Assembly: GCA_007858575.1 (NCBI GenBank)
Contig: CP042279.1
Location: forward strand, 7,037,001-7,101,000
DNA from: Streptomyces sp. WAC08241
GTDB lineage: Bacteria > Actinomycetota > Actinomycetes > Streptomycetales > Streptomycetaceae
DNA length: 64,000 bases
Reading direction: 5' to 3'
Shown here: piece after piece, positions 8,848 to 17,802 of the stretch
Numbering within the stretch: position 1 is the first letter of the stretch
Layout of the letters: each line of letters opens with the position of its first letter
The notes under the pieces: generated by a model
Databases searched by the model: none
Seen by the model: only the letters and a program-made list of their open reading frames with translations
Told to the model about the DNA's origin: nothing
Program-made: the position numbers and the translations under genes

Positions 8848-8982
8848 GGATGTCCTCGATTTCTGCCGGGTCCCCGCCGATGGGGATCCGGCGAGCACAC
8901 AGGATACGCACGATCTTCACCCCTCCGCACAACTTGCGGGAAAGCGGGGCGGGAGGAGACGTGCCCGTCCTAGGCTCGCCGC

Positions 8983-9245
8983 ATGGTCAGCGACGTCCTC
9001 CGAGACACCGGCGCTCTCCGGGACCCCGGCGCCCTCCGGGACAGCGATACCTTTCGGGTCACCGACCCTCCGGGTCACCGTCCTCGGGTCCGCCTCCCCT
9101 GCCCCTCCCGCTCCTCGGCCCGCCCGGCACCGCCGACCGCCTCGCCGGATTTCTCACCGACGGGCCTGTCCGCAGCCCCGTCGAGGACGGGCGGGCCGCT
9201 CGCTCGTGTACTCCGGGGACCGCGAGCCCGTACCCCGTACACACC
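8983..9245 (+). pseudogene. Remnant of an MBL-fold metallohydrolase with large internal deletions
   Basis: Three collinear pieces of a metallo-beta-lactamase-fold protein survive in different frames: the first strand VTVLGSASPAP, then GPPGTADRLAGFLTDGPVRS, then RSLVYSGD. In a full protein these are about 100 and 50 residues apart and flank the HxHxDH metal site, which is missing here. The loss is far larger than the single-base errors seen elsewhere, so this is a genuine decayed gene. It converges on the GntR gene and ends at its stop. Confidence 0.55.
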
Positions 9246-9247
9246 CC

Positions 9248-10006
9248 TCACGCGTCGAAGTCGTACTCCAGGACGTACGACGACGAGTCCAGCGTCATCT
9301 CGTTCAGCTCCACCGCCACCCCCGCCTCCGTGAAGGCCGTGCGGTCGACGAGGATCACCGGCGTCCCGGGCTCCAGGGCCAGTCGCTCCGACTCCTCCGC
9401 CGTCGGCATCCGGCAGCGGATCTCCTCCCGGAAGCGCACCGGCCGCCTGCCCAGCTCGGCCAGGCGGGCGTAGGTGCCGCCCGGGCCCGTGTCCCGCTCG
9501 GCGATCGGCGTCCCGCGCACCAGCTCGGCCGAGAGGTACGAGACGGAGAGCAGCACCGGCCTGTCGTCCAGCACGAACCGGCGGCTCCGGACGCAGACGG
9601 GCGCGCCCGGCGGCAGGTCGAGCGCCTCCGCGACCCGGGCGCCGGCCTTCGCCTCGCCCACCTCGATCCGGTCGACCACCAGGTCCCGGTCCTCCACGTC
9701 CGCCGACCAGACCGAACGGCCGCCGCCCCAGAGGTCGCCCGCCAGGCGCGGGATGCCCCGGCGGCGCAGCGGGCGGAAGACGCGGACGAACACCCCGGAG
9801 CCCTTGCGCGCCTCGGCGAGCCCCTCGGTCCGCAGCACGGAGAGGGCCTGCCGGGCCGTCATCCGCGCCACCCCGTAGGTCGCCATCAGGTCGTTCTCGC
9901 CGGGGAGCCGGTCGCCCGGCGCGAAGGCGCCCGACCGGATCGCGTCCCTCAACTCATCAGCGATCCGCTGGTACTTGGGCCGTCGAGCGCTGTCCTGGTC
10001 AGCCAC
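9248..10006 (-). CDS. GntR-family transcriptional regulator, HutC/UTRA type
   Basis: 252 residues in one intact frame from GTG 10006 (GGGAGTGG upstream). Residues 10-75 are a winged helix (YQRIADELRDAIRSGAFAPG, LPGENDLMATYGVARMTARQ), and the rest is a UTRA ligand-binding domain (RSRRFVLDDRPVLLSVSYL, PVILVDRTAFTEAGVAVELN). HutC-type regulators sense small carbon or nitrogen compounds. It is divergent from a short plus-strand gene and a 12-bp palindrome lies between the two, the likely operator. The longer frame upstream of 10006 is not needed and runs through that operator. Confidence 0.85.
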   Translation of the reverse strand: MADQDSARRPKYQRIADELRDAIRSGAFAPGDRLPGENDLMATYGVARMTARQALSVLRTEGLAEARKGSGVFVRVFRPLRRRGIPRLAGDLWGGGRSVWSADVEDRDLVVDRIEVGEAKAGARVAEALDLPPGAPVCVRSRRFVLDDRPVLLSVSYLSAELVRGTPIAERDTGPGGTYARLAELGRRPVRFREEIRCRMPTAEESERLALEPGTPVILVDRTAFTEAGVAVELNEMTLDSSSYVLEYDFDA

Positions 10007-10109
10007 GGGTGGACCACTCCCTTCGTCTGCGGGACACCCTACGGCGCACCCCTCGACGCGGAAGCACACGTGTACGCCGTCCCGGCCGGTCGATCCATCC
10101 ATCGGGGAC

Positions 10110-10121
10110 ATCTCTAGAGAT
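10110..10121. promoter_or_regulatory. Candidate GntR operator
   Basis: ATCTCTAGAGAT is a perfect 12-bp palindrome, AT-rich against its surroundings, three bases before a TTGACA-like -35 hexamer (10125-10130) on the plus strand and between the divergent GntR and 10194 genes. Binding is inferred. Confidence 0.5.
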
Positions 10122-10193
10122 ACGTTGACAGGACCGGGTCGCCGCGCTTCCCTGAGTGTCCCCATGCTTCAGGTTCCGGGACGGAGGGGACGC

Positions 10194-10426
10194 GTGCAGC
10201 CACTGCCGGAGGTCGGTGACCTCGTCCGTGACACCGCCACCGGGCGGGTCGGGTTCTACGTGGACGGCGCCTCCGGGCGCTTCCGCATCCGTGCCGTCCA
10301 CGGCGGCACCGAGTGGGAGGCCGAGCCCGTCGACGTCCAGCTCGCCACGCCCCTGCACGAGCTGCGGGCCCGCACCGCCGAGATCAACGCCCGGAGCAGA
10401 CGCGGCTCGGCGGCGTCGGGGCGTAG
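10194..10426 (+). CDS. Short hypothetical protein
   Basis: About 77 residues: LPEVGDLVRDTATGRVGFYV, ASGRFRIRAVHGGTEWEAEP, then LHELRARTAEINARSRRG. The GTG at 10194 has GGAGGGGAC upstream. The final residues depend on one shift near 10410 that brings in a TAG. The VGDLVRDTATGRVGF opening is shared in style with the gene at 23720, so both may belong to one family of small Streptomyces proteins. Likely controlled by the neighbouring GntR repressor. Function unknown. Confidence 0.5.
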
Positions 10427-10550
10427 GGTCCGCCCCTCCGGTCGGTGCCGGTGTCTCCGCGCAACGGACCGCGGCCGGGCCGGTCGGCAACGCACCACCG
10501 GGCCGGGGCCGGGAAGCCCGGCTCCACCTCCTTCGCCACGACCAAGGTCC

Positions 10551-10581
10551 GGGCCGTCCCCGGCAGCCCCGGAGACGGCCC
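10551..10581 (-). terminator. Hairpin after the sigma/beta-helix gene
   Basis: GGGCCGTC pairs with GACGGCCC around a 15-base loop, eight bases beyond the stop of the gene ending at 10589. No T run, as is usual in Streptomyces. Confidence 0.5.
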
Positions 10582-10588
10582 GGCCGTG

Positions 10589-13526
10589 TCAAGAACGCCT
10601 GCGCCGGGCGAGCACGAGCAGGCCGGCCCCGGCGACCAGGACGCCCGCGGCGATGCCCAGCGGCAGCACCGGGTCGGACCCGCCGGTCCGCGCCAGCGGT
10701 TCGCTCCCGCCGTGGGCCGTGAGGCCGGAGCCCTCGTCACCGACCGTGCTGTGGTCCACGCCCGCGCCGGTCTCCGTCTCCGCGCCGCCGGTCGCGTCCG
10801 CGCCGGCCGAAGCGCCCGCGCCCGTGTCCGCACCCGTGTCCGCACCCGTGTCCGCACCCGTGTCCGCGCCCGCGTCCGGGCCCTCCCGCCCCGGCGCCGA
10901 CGCGTCACCGCCCCCGCGGCGGCCCCCGCGGCGGCTCCGAAGCCGTATGCGCCCCGGTCCGGTGCGCTGCCCTTGCGGGCCGCCCCGGTGAAGTCGGTGG
11001 TCACGGCCGGGAACGGGGTGCCGGAGCCGATGGCGGGTGAGCCTCCGCGAGCCGGAAGTCCGCGTCCGGGCTCTTGCCGGGGCGAGGAACCTCGGGTCCG
11101 CGATGATGTCGTGCGGGCCCTTGGTCTCGGGTGCCTTGCCGCCGAAGTAGACGTTGTAGTCGTACGTCACGTCCACGTTGCGGGACTTGCTGTTGGTGGC
11201 CTGCCCCGGGCGGCCGTAGGCGATGTTGTTGAGGAGCCGCACGTCGGTGCTGTCGTGGGCGAAGACGTTGGCGTAGGGCTTCTCGACGCGGGTGCTGCGG
11301 CCGTTGAGGTAGGCCGTGTTGTGGACGATGTCGACGTGGTGGCTCTTGTAGGCGTGGATGCCCGAACCGCCGTTGTCGTAACTGATGTTGTCGGCGACCA
11401 GGACGCGCCCGTCGTAGGCGGGCCTCCCGCGCCCGGGTCGCCCTTCGTCGTGTCGACGATGATGCCGTTGCCGTCGGAATAGCAGCGGCAGCCTTCCCAC
11501 TTGACCTTGGTCTCGTTGTCGTGGACGCGGTTGCCGGTGATGCGGATCTTGTACGTCCGGGGGTCGCCGCCGTCGGTGTCACGGGGGTGAGGACGGAGAT
11601 GCCGCTGGTGCCGTAGACGGTGAACCAGGCGTTGGAGTGGACGTGGTTGCCGGTGATGTCGACGTGGTCGGCCTCGATCGCGGAGATCCCGGCGCCGGCG
11701 CAGTCGTGCACCAGATTGCCGGTGATGACGACGTGGTGGGGAACGCGCCGGACTCCCGGTTCTTCTCCACGGATACGCAATTGGTGTTGTACGTGGGTCG
11801 GTCTTGCTCGACGAGCGTTCGGCGTCGGCCAGGGACAGGGCGGCGTTGTTGCCCTTGACCTCCAAGCCCTTGATGACGATGTGGGACGCGCCGTAGACGC
11901 TGATGCCGTTCCAGGCCGTCCTCGGGTTCAGGACCGGCCGGTGGCCGGGATACGCCGTGAAGGTGAGGGGGCTCCCGGACGCCCCGAGCGCTTGACGGTC
12001 AGCACGTTGGAGGCCCTTGCGGGGCTCGGTGTACGTGCCGTTCATGACGGCGACGACATCGCCGGGGCCGGCGACGTCCGCGGCCCTCTGAAGGGTGCGG
12101 AACGGCGATCCGGCCGACGTGCCGGGTTGGAGTCGCTGCCGCCGGGGCTCACGAAGTAGGTGGGGCGGGGCCTTCGCGGGCAGGGACGTACGGAGGACGC
12201 GCACGGCGATGGGGGACGGGGCGGGGCGCGGCTCTCCGCGGGGGCGGCTGGCCCGGGGTCGCGCGGGATCGCGCTCCTGGAGGCGGGCGTCCTCGTCACC
12301 GTCGCCGACGCACTCGTCGAGGCGGGCGTCCTCGTCACCGTCGTCGACGCACTCGTCCGGGAGGTCGTACCGTGCGCGCCGGCCGGGGACTCCGCCCCGA
12401 CGGGACCATGACGAGGCCCGTCGCGACGAGCGCGGTCACCCCGGCGGCGACGGTCGCGCCCGTCGCCTTGGCGGAGAGTCCGCCGAGCACGCTGTGGTCG
12501 CCACGCGGGCGGCCGGTCGCCCACCGGCCGTGCCTGCGGGGCGCCGGCCGCTGGGCGGTGTGCCGGGCGGGCGCGGCCGGGTGGAGGGCCCCGGCGCCGC
12601 CGGCACCGGCTTCGACCGGGCCGTTCGCGCCCGGGCCCGGCTCGCCGAAGGCGTGCGCCGGACGCCCCGTCCCACCGAGCGCCGACTGCTCCGACGGCCC
12701 GGTCCACCCCGCCGCCCCGACCGCTCCGGGATCTGCGGTGCGGCCCGGTACGAGTAGGGCAGGCCCGCGAGCAGCCGCTCGGGCGGGACCAGGCGGCCGG
12801 CGGGACGACCGCACGGCTCGCAGGAACGGAGGTGCCGGGCGATCCGCTTGCGCAGCAGGGGACTGGGAGCCGGGTCGTCCGGGCCGGCGAGCTCGGCCAG
12901 CTCCGCGCAGCGCGGGACGCGGGACAGCGCTCGGACGACCGTCCGCGCCACGTCCAGTTGGGTCTTCATCCGCTGGACCTGGACCGCAAGATGGGCCGCC
13001 GGAAGGTTCATGGCCACCGCGATGTCCTTCCGGGACAGCCGTCCGCACGCCTCCAGCCACCACAGCGACAGCAGGTCGCGGTGCGACGGGTCGAGCCACG
13101 CGGTGGCCGCGGCGACCTGCCGCTGCTCGGCGGAGAGCGACTGCCGCAGCAGGAAGAGGGTCGCGAAGTCGGGCTCCGGCGCGTGCCGTTCGTCGGTGTG
13201 CTCCAGCGTCGTCAACTGGCCGGACCGCGCCCGGCGCCGGGCGTCGGTGAGCTGCCGGACCGCGATGGCCACCAGCCACGAGCGGAACTTCGCCGCGTCC
13301 CGCAGGTCCGGCAGCGCACGGATCACCGCGACCATGGTGTCCTGCACGATGTCGTCGACGTCGAGGTCGGTCTCCGCCGCCCGCCCGACCACGTTGTAGA
13401 CCAGGGGCAGCGCGCCCGCGGTGAGCCGTTCGACGGCCCGGGCGTCCCCGTCGCGGGCTGCCTCCACCGTGCGGCGGTCCGAAACGTGTCGGTCCTGTCG
13501 GACCCGTCATGTCGCATGCGATACAT
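10589..13526 (-). CDS. ECF-like sigma factor joined to membrane helix, secreted beta-helix and LARTG anchor (many frameshifts)
   Basis: A path of about 975 residues. N-terminal: sigma-70 region 2 (ALPLVYNVVGRAAETDLDVD, FRSWLVAIAVRQ) and region 4 (LSRKDIAVAMNLPAAHLAVQ), then a zinc-finger-like HLRSCEPCG typical of sigma factors with built-in anti-sigma modules. Next an Ala/Pro/Gly linker, one hydrophobic helix (AAGVTALVATGLVMVP), a Thr/Ser/Pro linker with a 39-bp duplication, a right-handed parallel beta-helix (TYFVSPGGSDSN, ISVYGASHIVIKGLEVKG, VVITGNLVHDCAGAGISA), a GADT repeat, and a sorting signal LARTG with helix LPLGIAAGVLVAGAGLLVL and Arg tail. At least eight single-base breaks occur. 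I join the parts because the beta-helix has no signal peptide or start of its own. LAXTG is the class E sortase motif. Start at 13526 or 13517. Confidence 0.6.
10818..10872. repeat. 12-bp tandem repeat encoding GADT units
   Basis: About four copies of a CCCGTGTCCGCA unit, read on the minus strand as GADTGADT... just before the LARTG sorting signal; a flexible wall-spanning spacer whose copy number could vary. Confidence 0.7.
12280..12357. repeat. 39-bp tandem duplication in the extracellular linker
   Basis: Two adjacent 39-bp copies with one mismatch. 39 bp is 13 codons, so frame is kept; read on the minus strand it repeats TTVTRTPAS-like Thr/Ser-rich sequence between the membrane helix and the beta-helix. 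Confidence 0.75.
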
Positions 13527-13690
13527 CCTCGGACGAGAGCAGGCGTGGCTGCTCCGGTGGGCGGTTGTCGCCGCAGTAGACGAGCGGGCGCCCCGGACAT
13601 AACACTTTCCGCACCCGGCCCGCCCGCCTCCTCGCGGGACGGCCGGGCTCCGGGTGGGCGGTTGTCAGTGGCGCGCGCCACACTGGAGGC

Positions 13691-13930
13691 ATGTGCCGCA
13701 GCATCAAGACGCTCCGCCCGCCCGTGCTTCCCGAGGAGGCGACCGAGGACGACATCCGCGCCGCCGCCCTTCAGTACGTCCGGAAGATCTCCGGCTTCCG
13801 CGCCCCCGCCGCCCACAACCGCGAGGTCTTCGAGCGGGCCGTGGACGAGATCGCCGAGGCCACCGCGAGACTCCTCGACGGCCTGGAGGTGCGCGGGGCG
13901 CACCCGCACCCCGCGAGGACGCACTCGTGA
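13691..13930 (+). CDS. DUF2277 domain protein
   Basis: 79 residues, one intact frame. MCRSIKTLRPPVLPEEATED, AALQYVRKISGFRAPAAHN and EIAEATARLLDGL are the DUF2277 signature; the family is short and of unknown function. The last 12 residues (RGAHPHPARTHS) are encoded by the first unit of a 50-bp tandem repeat, so the native C-terminus has been replaced or extended by repeat sequence. Confidence 0.8.
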   Translation: MCRSIKTLRPPVLPEEATEDDIRAAALQYVRKISGFRAPAAHNREVFERAVDEIAEATARLLDGLEVRGAHPHPARTHS

Positions 13931-14100
13931 TCCCGTGTGCTGTGCGGGACCGCACCCGCACCCCGCGAGGACGCACTCGTGATCCCGTGCTGTGCGAGAC
14001 CGCACCCGCACCCCGCGAGGACGCACTCGTAACCCCGTGCCGTGCGGGACCGCGTCCGCACCCCGCGAGGGCGCGCTCGTGATCCCGCACTGCGCGGGAC
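13899..14100. repeat. Four-copy 50-bp tandem repeat
   Basis: Units begin at 13899 (52 bp), 13951, 14001 and 14051 with CGCACCCGCACCCCGCGAG or a close variant; the middle copies are nearly identical and the last diverges. Each holds a small CGAG...CTCG inverted repeat. It overlaps the end of DUF2277 and stops eight bases before the DedA stop. Confidence 0.85.
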
Positions 14101-14107
14101 CCCGCCC

Positions 14108-14741
14108 TCAGGAAGCGGGCGCCGCGGTCGTGGCCGGACGGCGCAGGAGATACGCGGCGAGGCCGCCCGCCAGGAAGAGCGCGAGGGTCGACACCCCGCG
14201 CTGAACCAGGTCGCGCCCATCCACTGACCGCCCAGCCAGCCGAGCCCCACGCTGTACGACGCCCAGGTCACGCCCGCGAGCGCCGACCACGGCAGGAACT
14301 CCTTGCTCCGCTGCTTGCCGCGCCCGCGCCCAGCGAGACCACGGAGCGGCTCCGCCGGCGCGAAGCGCGCGAGCACCACGAGCAGTCCGCCGCCCCGGGC
14401 GAGCGCGGTGCCGAGACGTTCCTGCGCGAGGGAGAGGCGCCGTGAGCGCGCTATCGCCCGGTCCAGCCTGGCTCCGCCCCGGCGCGCCAGGCGGTACGCG
14501 AGGAAGTCGCCGAGCACCGAGGCCGTGGCCGCGCAGAGGAGCAGGGGGAGCAGCGACGGCACGTCGGGGAGGCCGCGGTCGCCGTCGCGGCGGTCGCCGC
14601 CGTGGCCGCGGTGATCACCAGGAAGCCGCTCGGCAGCACGGGCAGGAAGACGTCGAGCAGGATCGACGTCGCCACCACCGGGTAGATCCATGGACCGGCG
14701 GTGAGCGACCGCAGCGAGCCCAGGCTGTCGAGCAGATTCAC
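14108..14741 (-). CDS. DedA/VTT-family membrane protein (frameshifted)
   Basis: About 210 residues, polytopic. GTG 14741 gives MNLLDSLGSLRSL, helix PWIYPVVATSILLDVFLPVL with PSGFLVITA, then LLPLLLCAATASVLGDFLAY, VVLARFAPA, EFLPWSALAGVTWASYSVGL and the final helix LALFLAGGLAAYLL. The order (re-entrant segment, GD-YR motif, RF-P motif, W-G helix) fits DedA proteins, recently linked to flipping of undecaprenyl phosphate or phospholipids. Breaks near 14570, 14340 and 14200. The R-F-(A)P-(x)R motif appears as RFAPAEPLR. Confidence 0.65.
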
Positions 14742-15074
14742 AGGGCAGAGCCTACGCGGGATCGGGGGCCCGCCGCCGGTGGGTGCGCGGCGGGCTCGAC
14801 GGGGCGCCGGCGAGCGGTGCCGGTGCCGCGCCGGAGCCGCCGCCGGTGCCGTGCACCGCCGCCGCGCCGGTGTTCGATCGTGCGGGAACCTGGCGGGAGT
14901 CGTCCGGTACGGGGTCGGTACCGGACGCGCGCCGCGTGCGGAAAAGGCCGGAATCCGTGCTGCGGACACCGGCCCCTCTCCTGTAGGACGCCGAGACGGG
15001 TGAGCCTGCCGGTCCTGTTGGTCTTGTACGTCTCCGGGCCGGGGCGGCGGTAGGGATCCGGCCCGGCCCCGGCC
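14742..15074. other. No supportable gene
   Basis: Both strands carry open frames but with shadow-like Arg/Pro/Ala composition and no ribosome site. The DedA promoter must lie here. I see no RNA gene or strong hairpin. Confidence 0.4.
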
Positions 15075-15673
15075 TCAGGCCGTGGCCGGCGCGGCCTGCT
15101 CCTCGCGCTCCTCGGTCTTCTTCGCGGTCTTCTCCCGTGCGCCGTCACGTCCGCGCCGCTCCGGGCCCCGGCTCCGAAGAGCCCGTCCAGGGCCAGCGCG
15201 CCCGGGCCGGTGAAGACGAGCAGGAAGAAGGCCCAGCAGAACAGGGCCGAGGTCTCGCCGCCGTTCTGGAGCGGGAAGAGGGCCTCGGGCTGGTGGACGT
15301 TGAAGTACGCGTACGCCATCGAGCCCGAGGCCAGGAAGGCGGCGCTGCGGGTGCCGAGGCCGAGCAGGACCAGGCCGCCCGCGACGAACTGGATCACCGC
15401 CGCGTACCAGCCGGGCCAGGTGCCCGCCTCGACCGTGCCGCCGCCGTGGGCCCCGCCGAGGACGCCGAAGAGCGAGGCGGCGCCGTGGCAGAGGAAGAGC
15501 AGGCCGACGACTATGCGGAAGAGGCCGAGCGCGTACGGCCGGGCCTGGTCCAGGCGCGCCGTGAGACCGGCCGCGCCCTCGGCACCGGCACGGGTGCCGG
15601 CGCTCGCGCCGACGGCCGTACCGGCCGCCTCGCCGGTCTTGCCCGGTGCGGTGGGATCGCTGGTGTTGCTCAT
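15075..15673 (-). CDS. DoxX-family membrane protein
   Basis: About 199 residues with four helices: YALGLFRIVVGLLFLCHGAA, AAVIQFVAGGLVLLGLG, FLASGSMAYAYFNVHQP and ALFCWAFFLLVFTGPGALAL, ordered as in DoxX/DoxD proteins. DoxX proteins are linked to thiosulfate or redox metabolism, but most actinobacterial members are uncharacterised. The N-terminal about 40 residues are a soluble Ala/Gly/Thr tail; the C-terminus is charged (EKTAKKTEEREEQ) after a break near 15145. ATG 15673 has AAGGAG upstream. An iron-box-like sequence lies about 70-85 bp upstream. Confidence 0.8.
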
Positions 15674-15740
15674 GGGGTGGAACTCCTTCGGTCTGGCCTC
15701 GTCCGTCGGCGGACGAGGTGGGGACGGAACCGATGAGTCC

Positions 15741-15759
15741 GTAGGTTAGGTTCACCTCA
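15741..15759. promoter_or_regulatory. Candidate iron box (DmdR/IdeR type) before doxX-like gene
   Basis: GTAGGTTAGGTTCACCTCA matches the Streptomyces DmdR1 consensus TTAGGTTAGGCTCACCTAA at 16 of 19 positions, placed where it could overlap the promoter of the gene starting at 15673. Iron control is inferred. Confidence 0.6.
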
Positions 15760-15855
15760 CTAGTACTTGCAAGTTCAACATCGGACCGCCGGGAAGTGTG
15801 TGGTCGTGTTCACTTCCCGGCCGGCGTGCCGTGACGTTTCTTCAAGTGGGTGGCG

Positions 15856-16503
15856 TCAGCAGCCGTTGAGGACGGACTGGAGGGCGCTCTTCTCGGCGGA
15901 GTCGACGCTGAGGTTCCAGTGGTACTTCACGTGCACCCAGGCCCTGACGTACGTGCAGCGGTAGGCCGTCCGCGAGGGCAGCCACTTCGCCGGGTCGAGG
16001 TCGCCCTTGGCCTGGTTGACGTTGTCCGTGACGGCTATGAGCTGCGGACGGGTCAGGTCGTTGGCGAAGGACTGGCGCTGGGCGGTGGTCCAGGAGCTGG
16101 CGCCGGAGCGCCAGGCCTCGGCGAGCGGGACCATGTGGTCGATGTCGAGGTCCGAGGCGGCGGTCCAGGTGGCGCCGTCGTACTCGGAGTACCAGCTACG
16201 CCGGTGGCGGCACAACTGGAGTCCGTGACGACGTTCTCGCCGTCCCGCTTGAGGACGGTCTCGCGGGTGTTGCAGGCGCCGGACTGGGTGATCCAGTGCG
16301 GAAGAGGTCCCGGCTGTAGCCCGAGGTGGACCCTCCGCCTTCACCGTGAGGGCGGCCAGGTAGGTGCGCGCGGTCGCGGCGCTGACCGGGGTGGGCATGG
16401 CGGCCTGGGCGGCGGGCGCGGTGGCGAGGAGACCGGTGACGGTGAGGGCGGCGGAGGTGGCGAGCACGGCGAGTCGACGCGCGTAGACGCTGCGGACGGA
16501 CAT
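15856..16503 (-). CDS. Secreted HNH/DUF1524-type nuclease
   Basis: ATG 16503 begins MSVRSVYARRLAVLATSAAL with a Sec signal cleaved near AQA-A. The mature protein holds the HNH core SDLDIDHMVPLAEAWRSGAS, DNVNQAKGDLDPAKWLPS and YRCTYVRAWVHVKYHWNL, typical of extracellular Streptomyces nucleases of the GmrSD C-terminal (DUF1524) type; the DHMVPL histidine is the expected general base. Two shifts near 16310 and 16200 move the frame and restore GYSRDLF and ETVLKRDGENVV. A Cys pair (GACNT, SSCA) likely forms a disulfide. Role: degradation of external nucleic acid. Confidence 0.8.
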   Translation of the reverse strand: MSVRSVYARRLAVLATSAALTVTGLLATAPAAQAAMPTPVSAATARTYLAALTVKAEGPPRATAGTSSALDHPVRRLQHPRDRPQAGRRERRHGLQLCRHRRSWYSEYDGATWTAASDLDIDHMVPLAEAWRSGASSWTTAQRQSFANDLTRPQLIAVTDNVNQAKGDLDPAKWLPSRTAYRCTYVRAWVHVKYHWNLSVDSAEKSALQSVLNGC

Positions 16504-16968
16504 GTGAACTCCCTTGAGGTGGGGGACCGTGGCGGGTGCCGTCCCCGTGGGGCACCGGGCGGCGGCCCGGCCATCGTGGCGGCGCCAGGTTTCCGTACGG
16601 GGTGCGCCAGGTAACAGCGTGACGACATGGGCACGTCACATCAAGGGGTGTGCGCGTGCTGACGGAGCGCCAGATTCCGCTCGGCGGTCGGGGATTGGGG
16701 AGTGGAGCGCGGGGTGGTGCGGGTGAGGCGCGCGCGGGGGCGCGTGCGGGACGCCGGGGCACGTGCGGGGCGCCGGGGCGCGTGCGCGTGCGGGACCCCG
16801 TAAGGCGTCCGCTCAAGTCCCTTGCGCGTAGGGAGGTTACGCGTTCGTCCGCGTGGGTGCGGGTCGGGGCGGGCCGGCGGCGGGCGGGCGTCGAGGAGCC
16901 GTACCAGCGCTGCGCGCGGCCGGGCGATCCGGCCGCGCGCGAGCGGGGAGTGCGGGTGGGGAGGGACG
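16504..16968. other. No supportable gene; GC-rich low-complexity spacer
   Basis: About 465 bp. The part at 16720-16800 is a run of GCG/GGGGCG-type repeats. The nuclease promoter should lie in the left part, where GGTAACAGCG and CACGTCACATCAAGG are the only less GC-rich segments. No clear terminator seen. Confidence 0.4.
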
Positions 16969-17641
16969 TTACGGCGCGGTGGTCGTCGTCAGCGTGATCG
17001 TGCCGTCCGGCGCCGCCTCGACCCGCAGGTGGGTGAGGTCCGGCACGTACGCGTCCGGTGCGAAGGCCGCCGCGCGCGGCCCACGCCCACGACGCGCATG
17101 CCGGCCGCGCGACCCGCCTGGATCCCCGCTTCGGAGTCCTCGAAGACCACGCAGTCCTCCGGGCGAAGCCCAGTGCGGCCGCGCCCTTCAGGAAGCCCTC
17201 CGGGTCCGGCTTGCTGGCCCCGACGCACTCGGCCGTGATCCGGGTCTCCGGCACGCGCAGCTCCGCTGCCCCCATCCGCGCCCGGGCGAGCGCCTCGTCC
17301 GCCGAGGTCACCAGCGCGTGCGGCAGGTCCGCGATCGCGGCCATGAAGGCGGGTGCGCCGCCGACGGGCACGACCCCGTCGAGGTCGGCGGTCTCCTCGG
17401 CGAGCATGACCCGGTTGTCGGCGTGGTTCTCCTCCATGGGGCGGTCCGGGAGGAGCACGGCCATCGTCGCGTATCCCTGGCGGCCGTGGACCACCTGGAG
17501 CACGGCGTCCCTGTCCAGGCCCTGCCGCTCGGCCCAGCGGCGCTAGCAGCGTTCGACGACGGCGTCCGAGTTGACGAGGGTGCCGTCCATGTCGAGGAGG
17601 AGGGCGCGGGCGGTGAGCGTTGCCGGGGTGGGGGCAGGCAT
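16969..17641 (-). CDS. HAD-IA family phosphatase (beta-phosphoglucomutase-like)
   Basis: About 225 residues. Motif I LLLDMDGTLVNSD at residues about 15-27 gives the two catalytic aspartates; motif III appears as GASKPDPEGFLKGA and motif IV as VVFEDSEAGIQAGRAAGMRV. The cap region carries MEENHADNRVMLAEETADLD. Such proteins dephosphorylate small sugar phosphates or act as mutases. Three single-base breaks (near 17545, 17175 and 17085) split it. ATG 17641 precedes MPAPTPATLTARALLLDMDG. An AT-rich inverted repeat about 80 bp upstream may be its operator. Confidence 0.8.
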
Positions 17642-17714
17642 CGGGGTCTCCAGAGGGGTGGTGCGGAGAACAAGGCGGACCCGCCCACCGGTCAGGGAGT
17701 GCGGGCGGGGCCAC

Positions 17715-17736
17715 TTTGTTTTCAACGATACAAAAC
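17715..17736. promoter_or_regulatory. AT-rich inverted repeat upstream of HAD gene
   Basis: GTTTTCAACGATACAAAAC: GTTTT and AAAAC arms around nine bases, a striking AT island in very GC-rich DNA. Candidate promoter/operator of the HAD gene; the regulator is unknown. Confidence 0.4.
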
Positions 17737-17802
17737 CGGGGCGGTCTTGGCCAACCGGCCCTCTCGGTGTCCGCATCCTGGGACCGCGGAGTCATGGAGT
17801 CA

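Noticed and set aside
8831..10117. 428-residue plus-strand protein
   Set aside because: It is antisense to the intact GntR gene and has Arg/Ala/Pro shadow composition; only its first part overlaps the MBL remnant.
13899..14100. CRISPR array
   Set aside because: The units are contiguous 50-bp copies with no unique spacers, and no cas genes are near.
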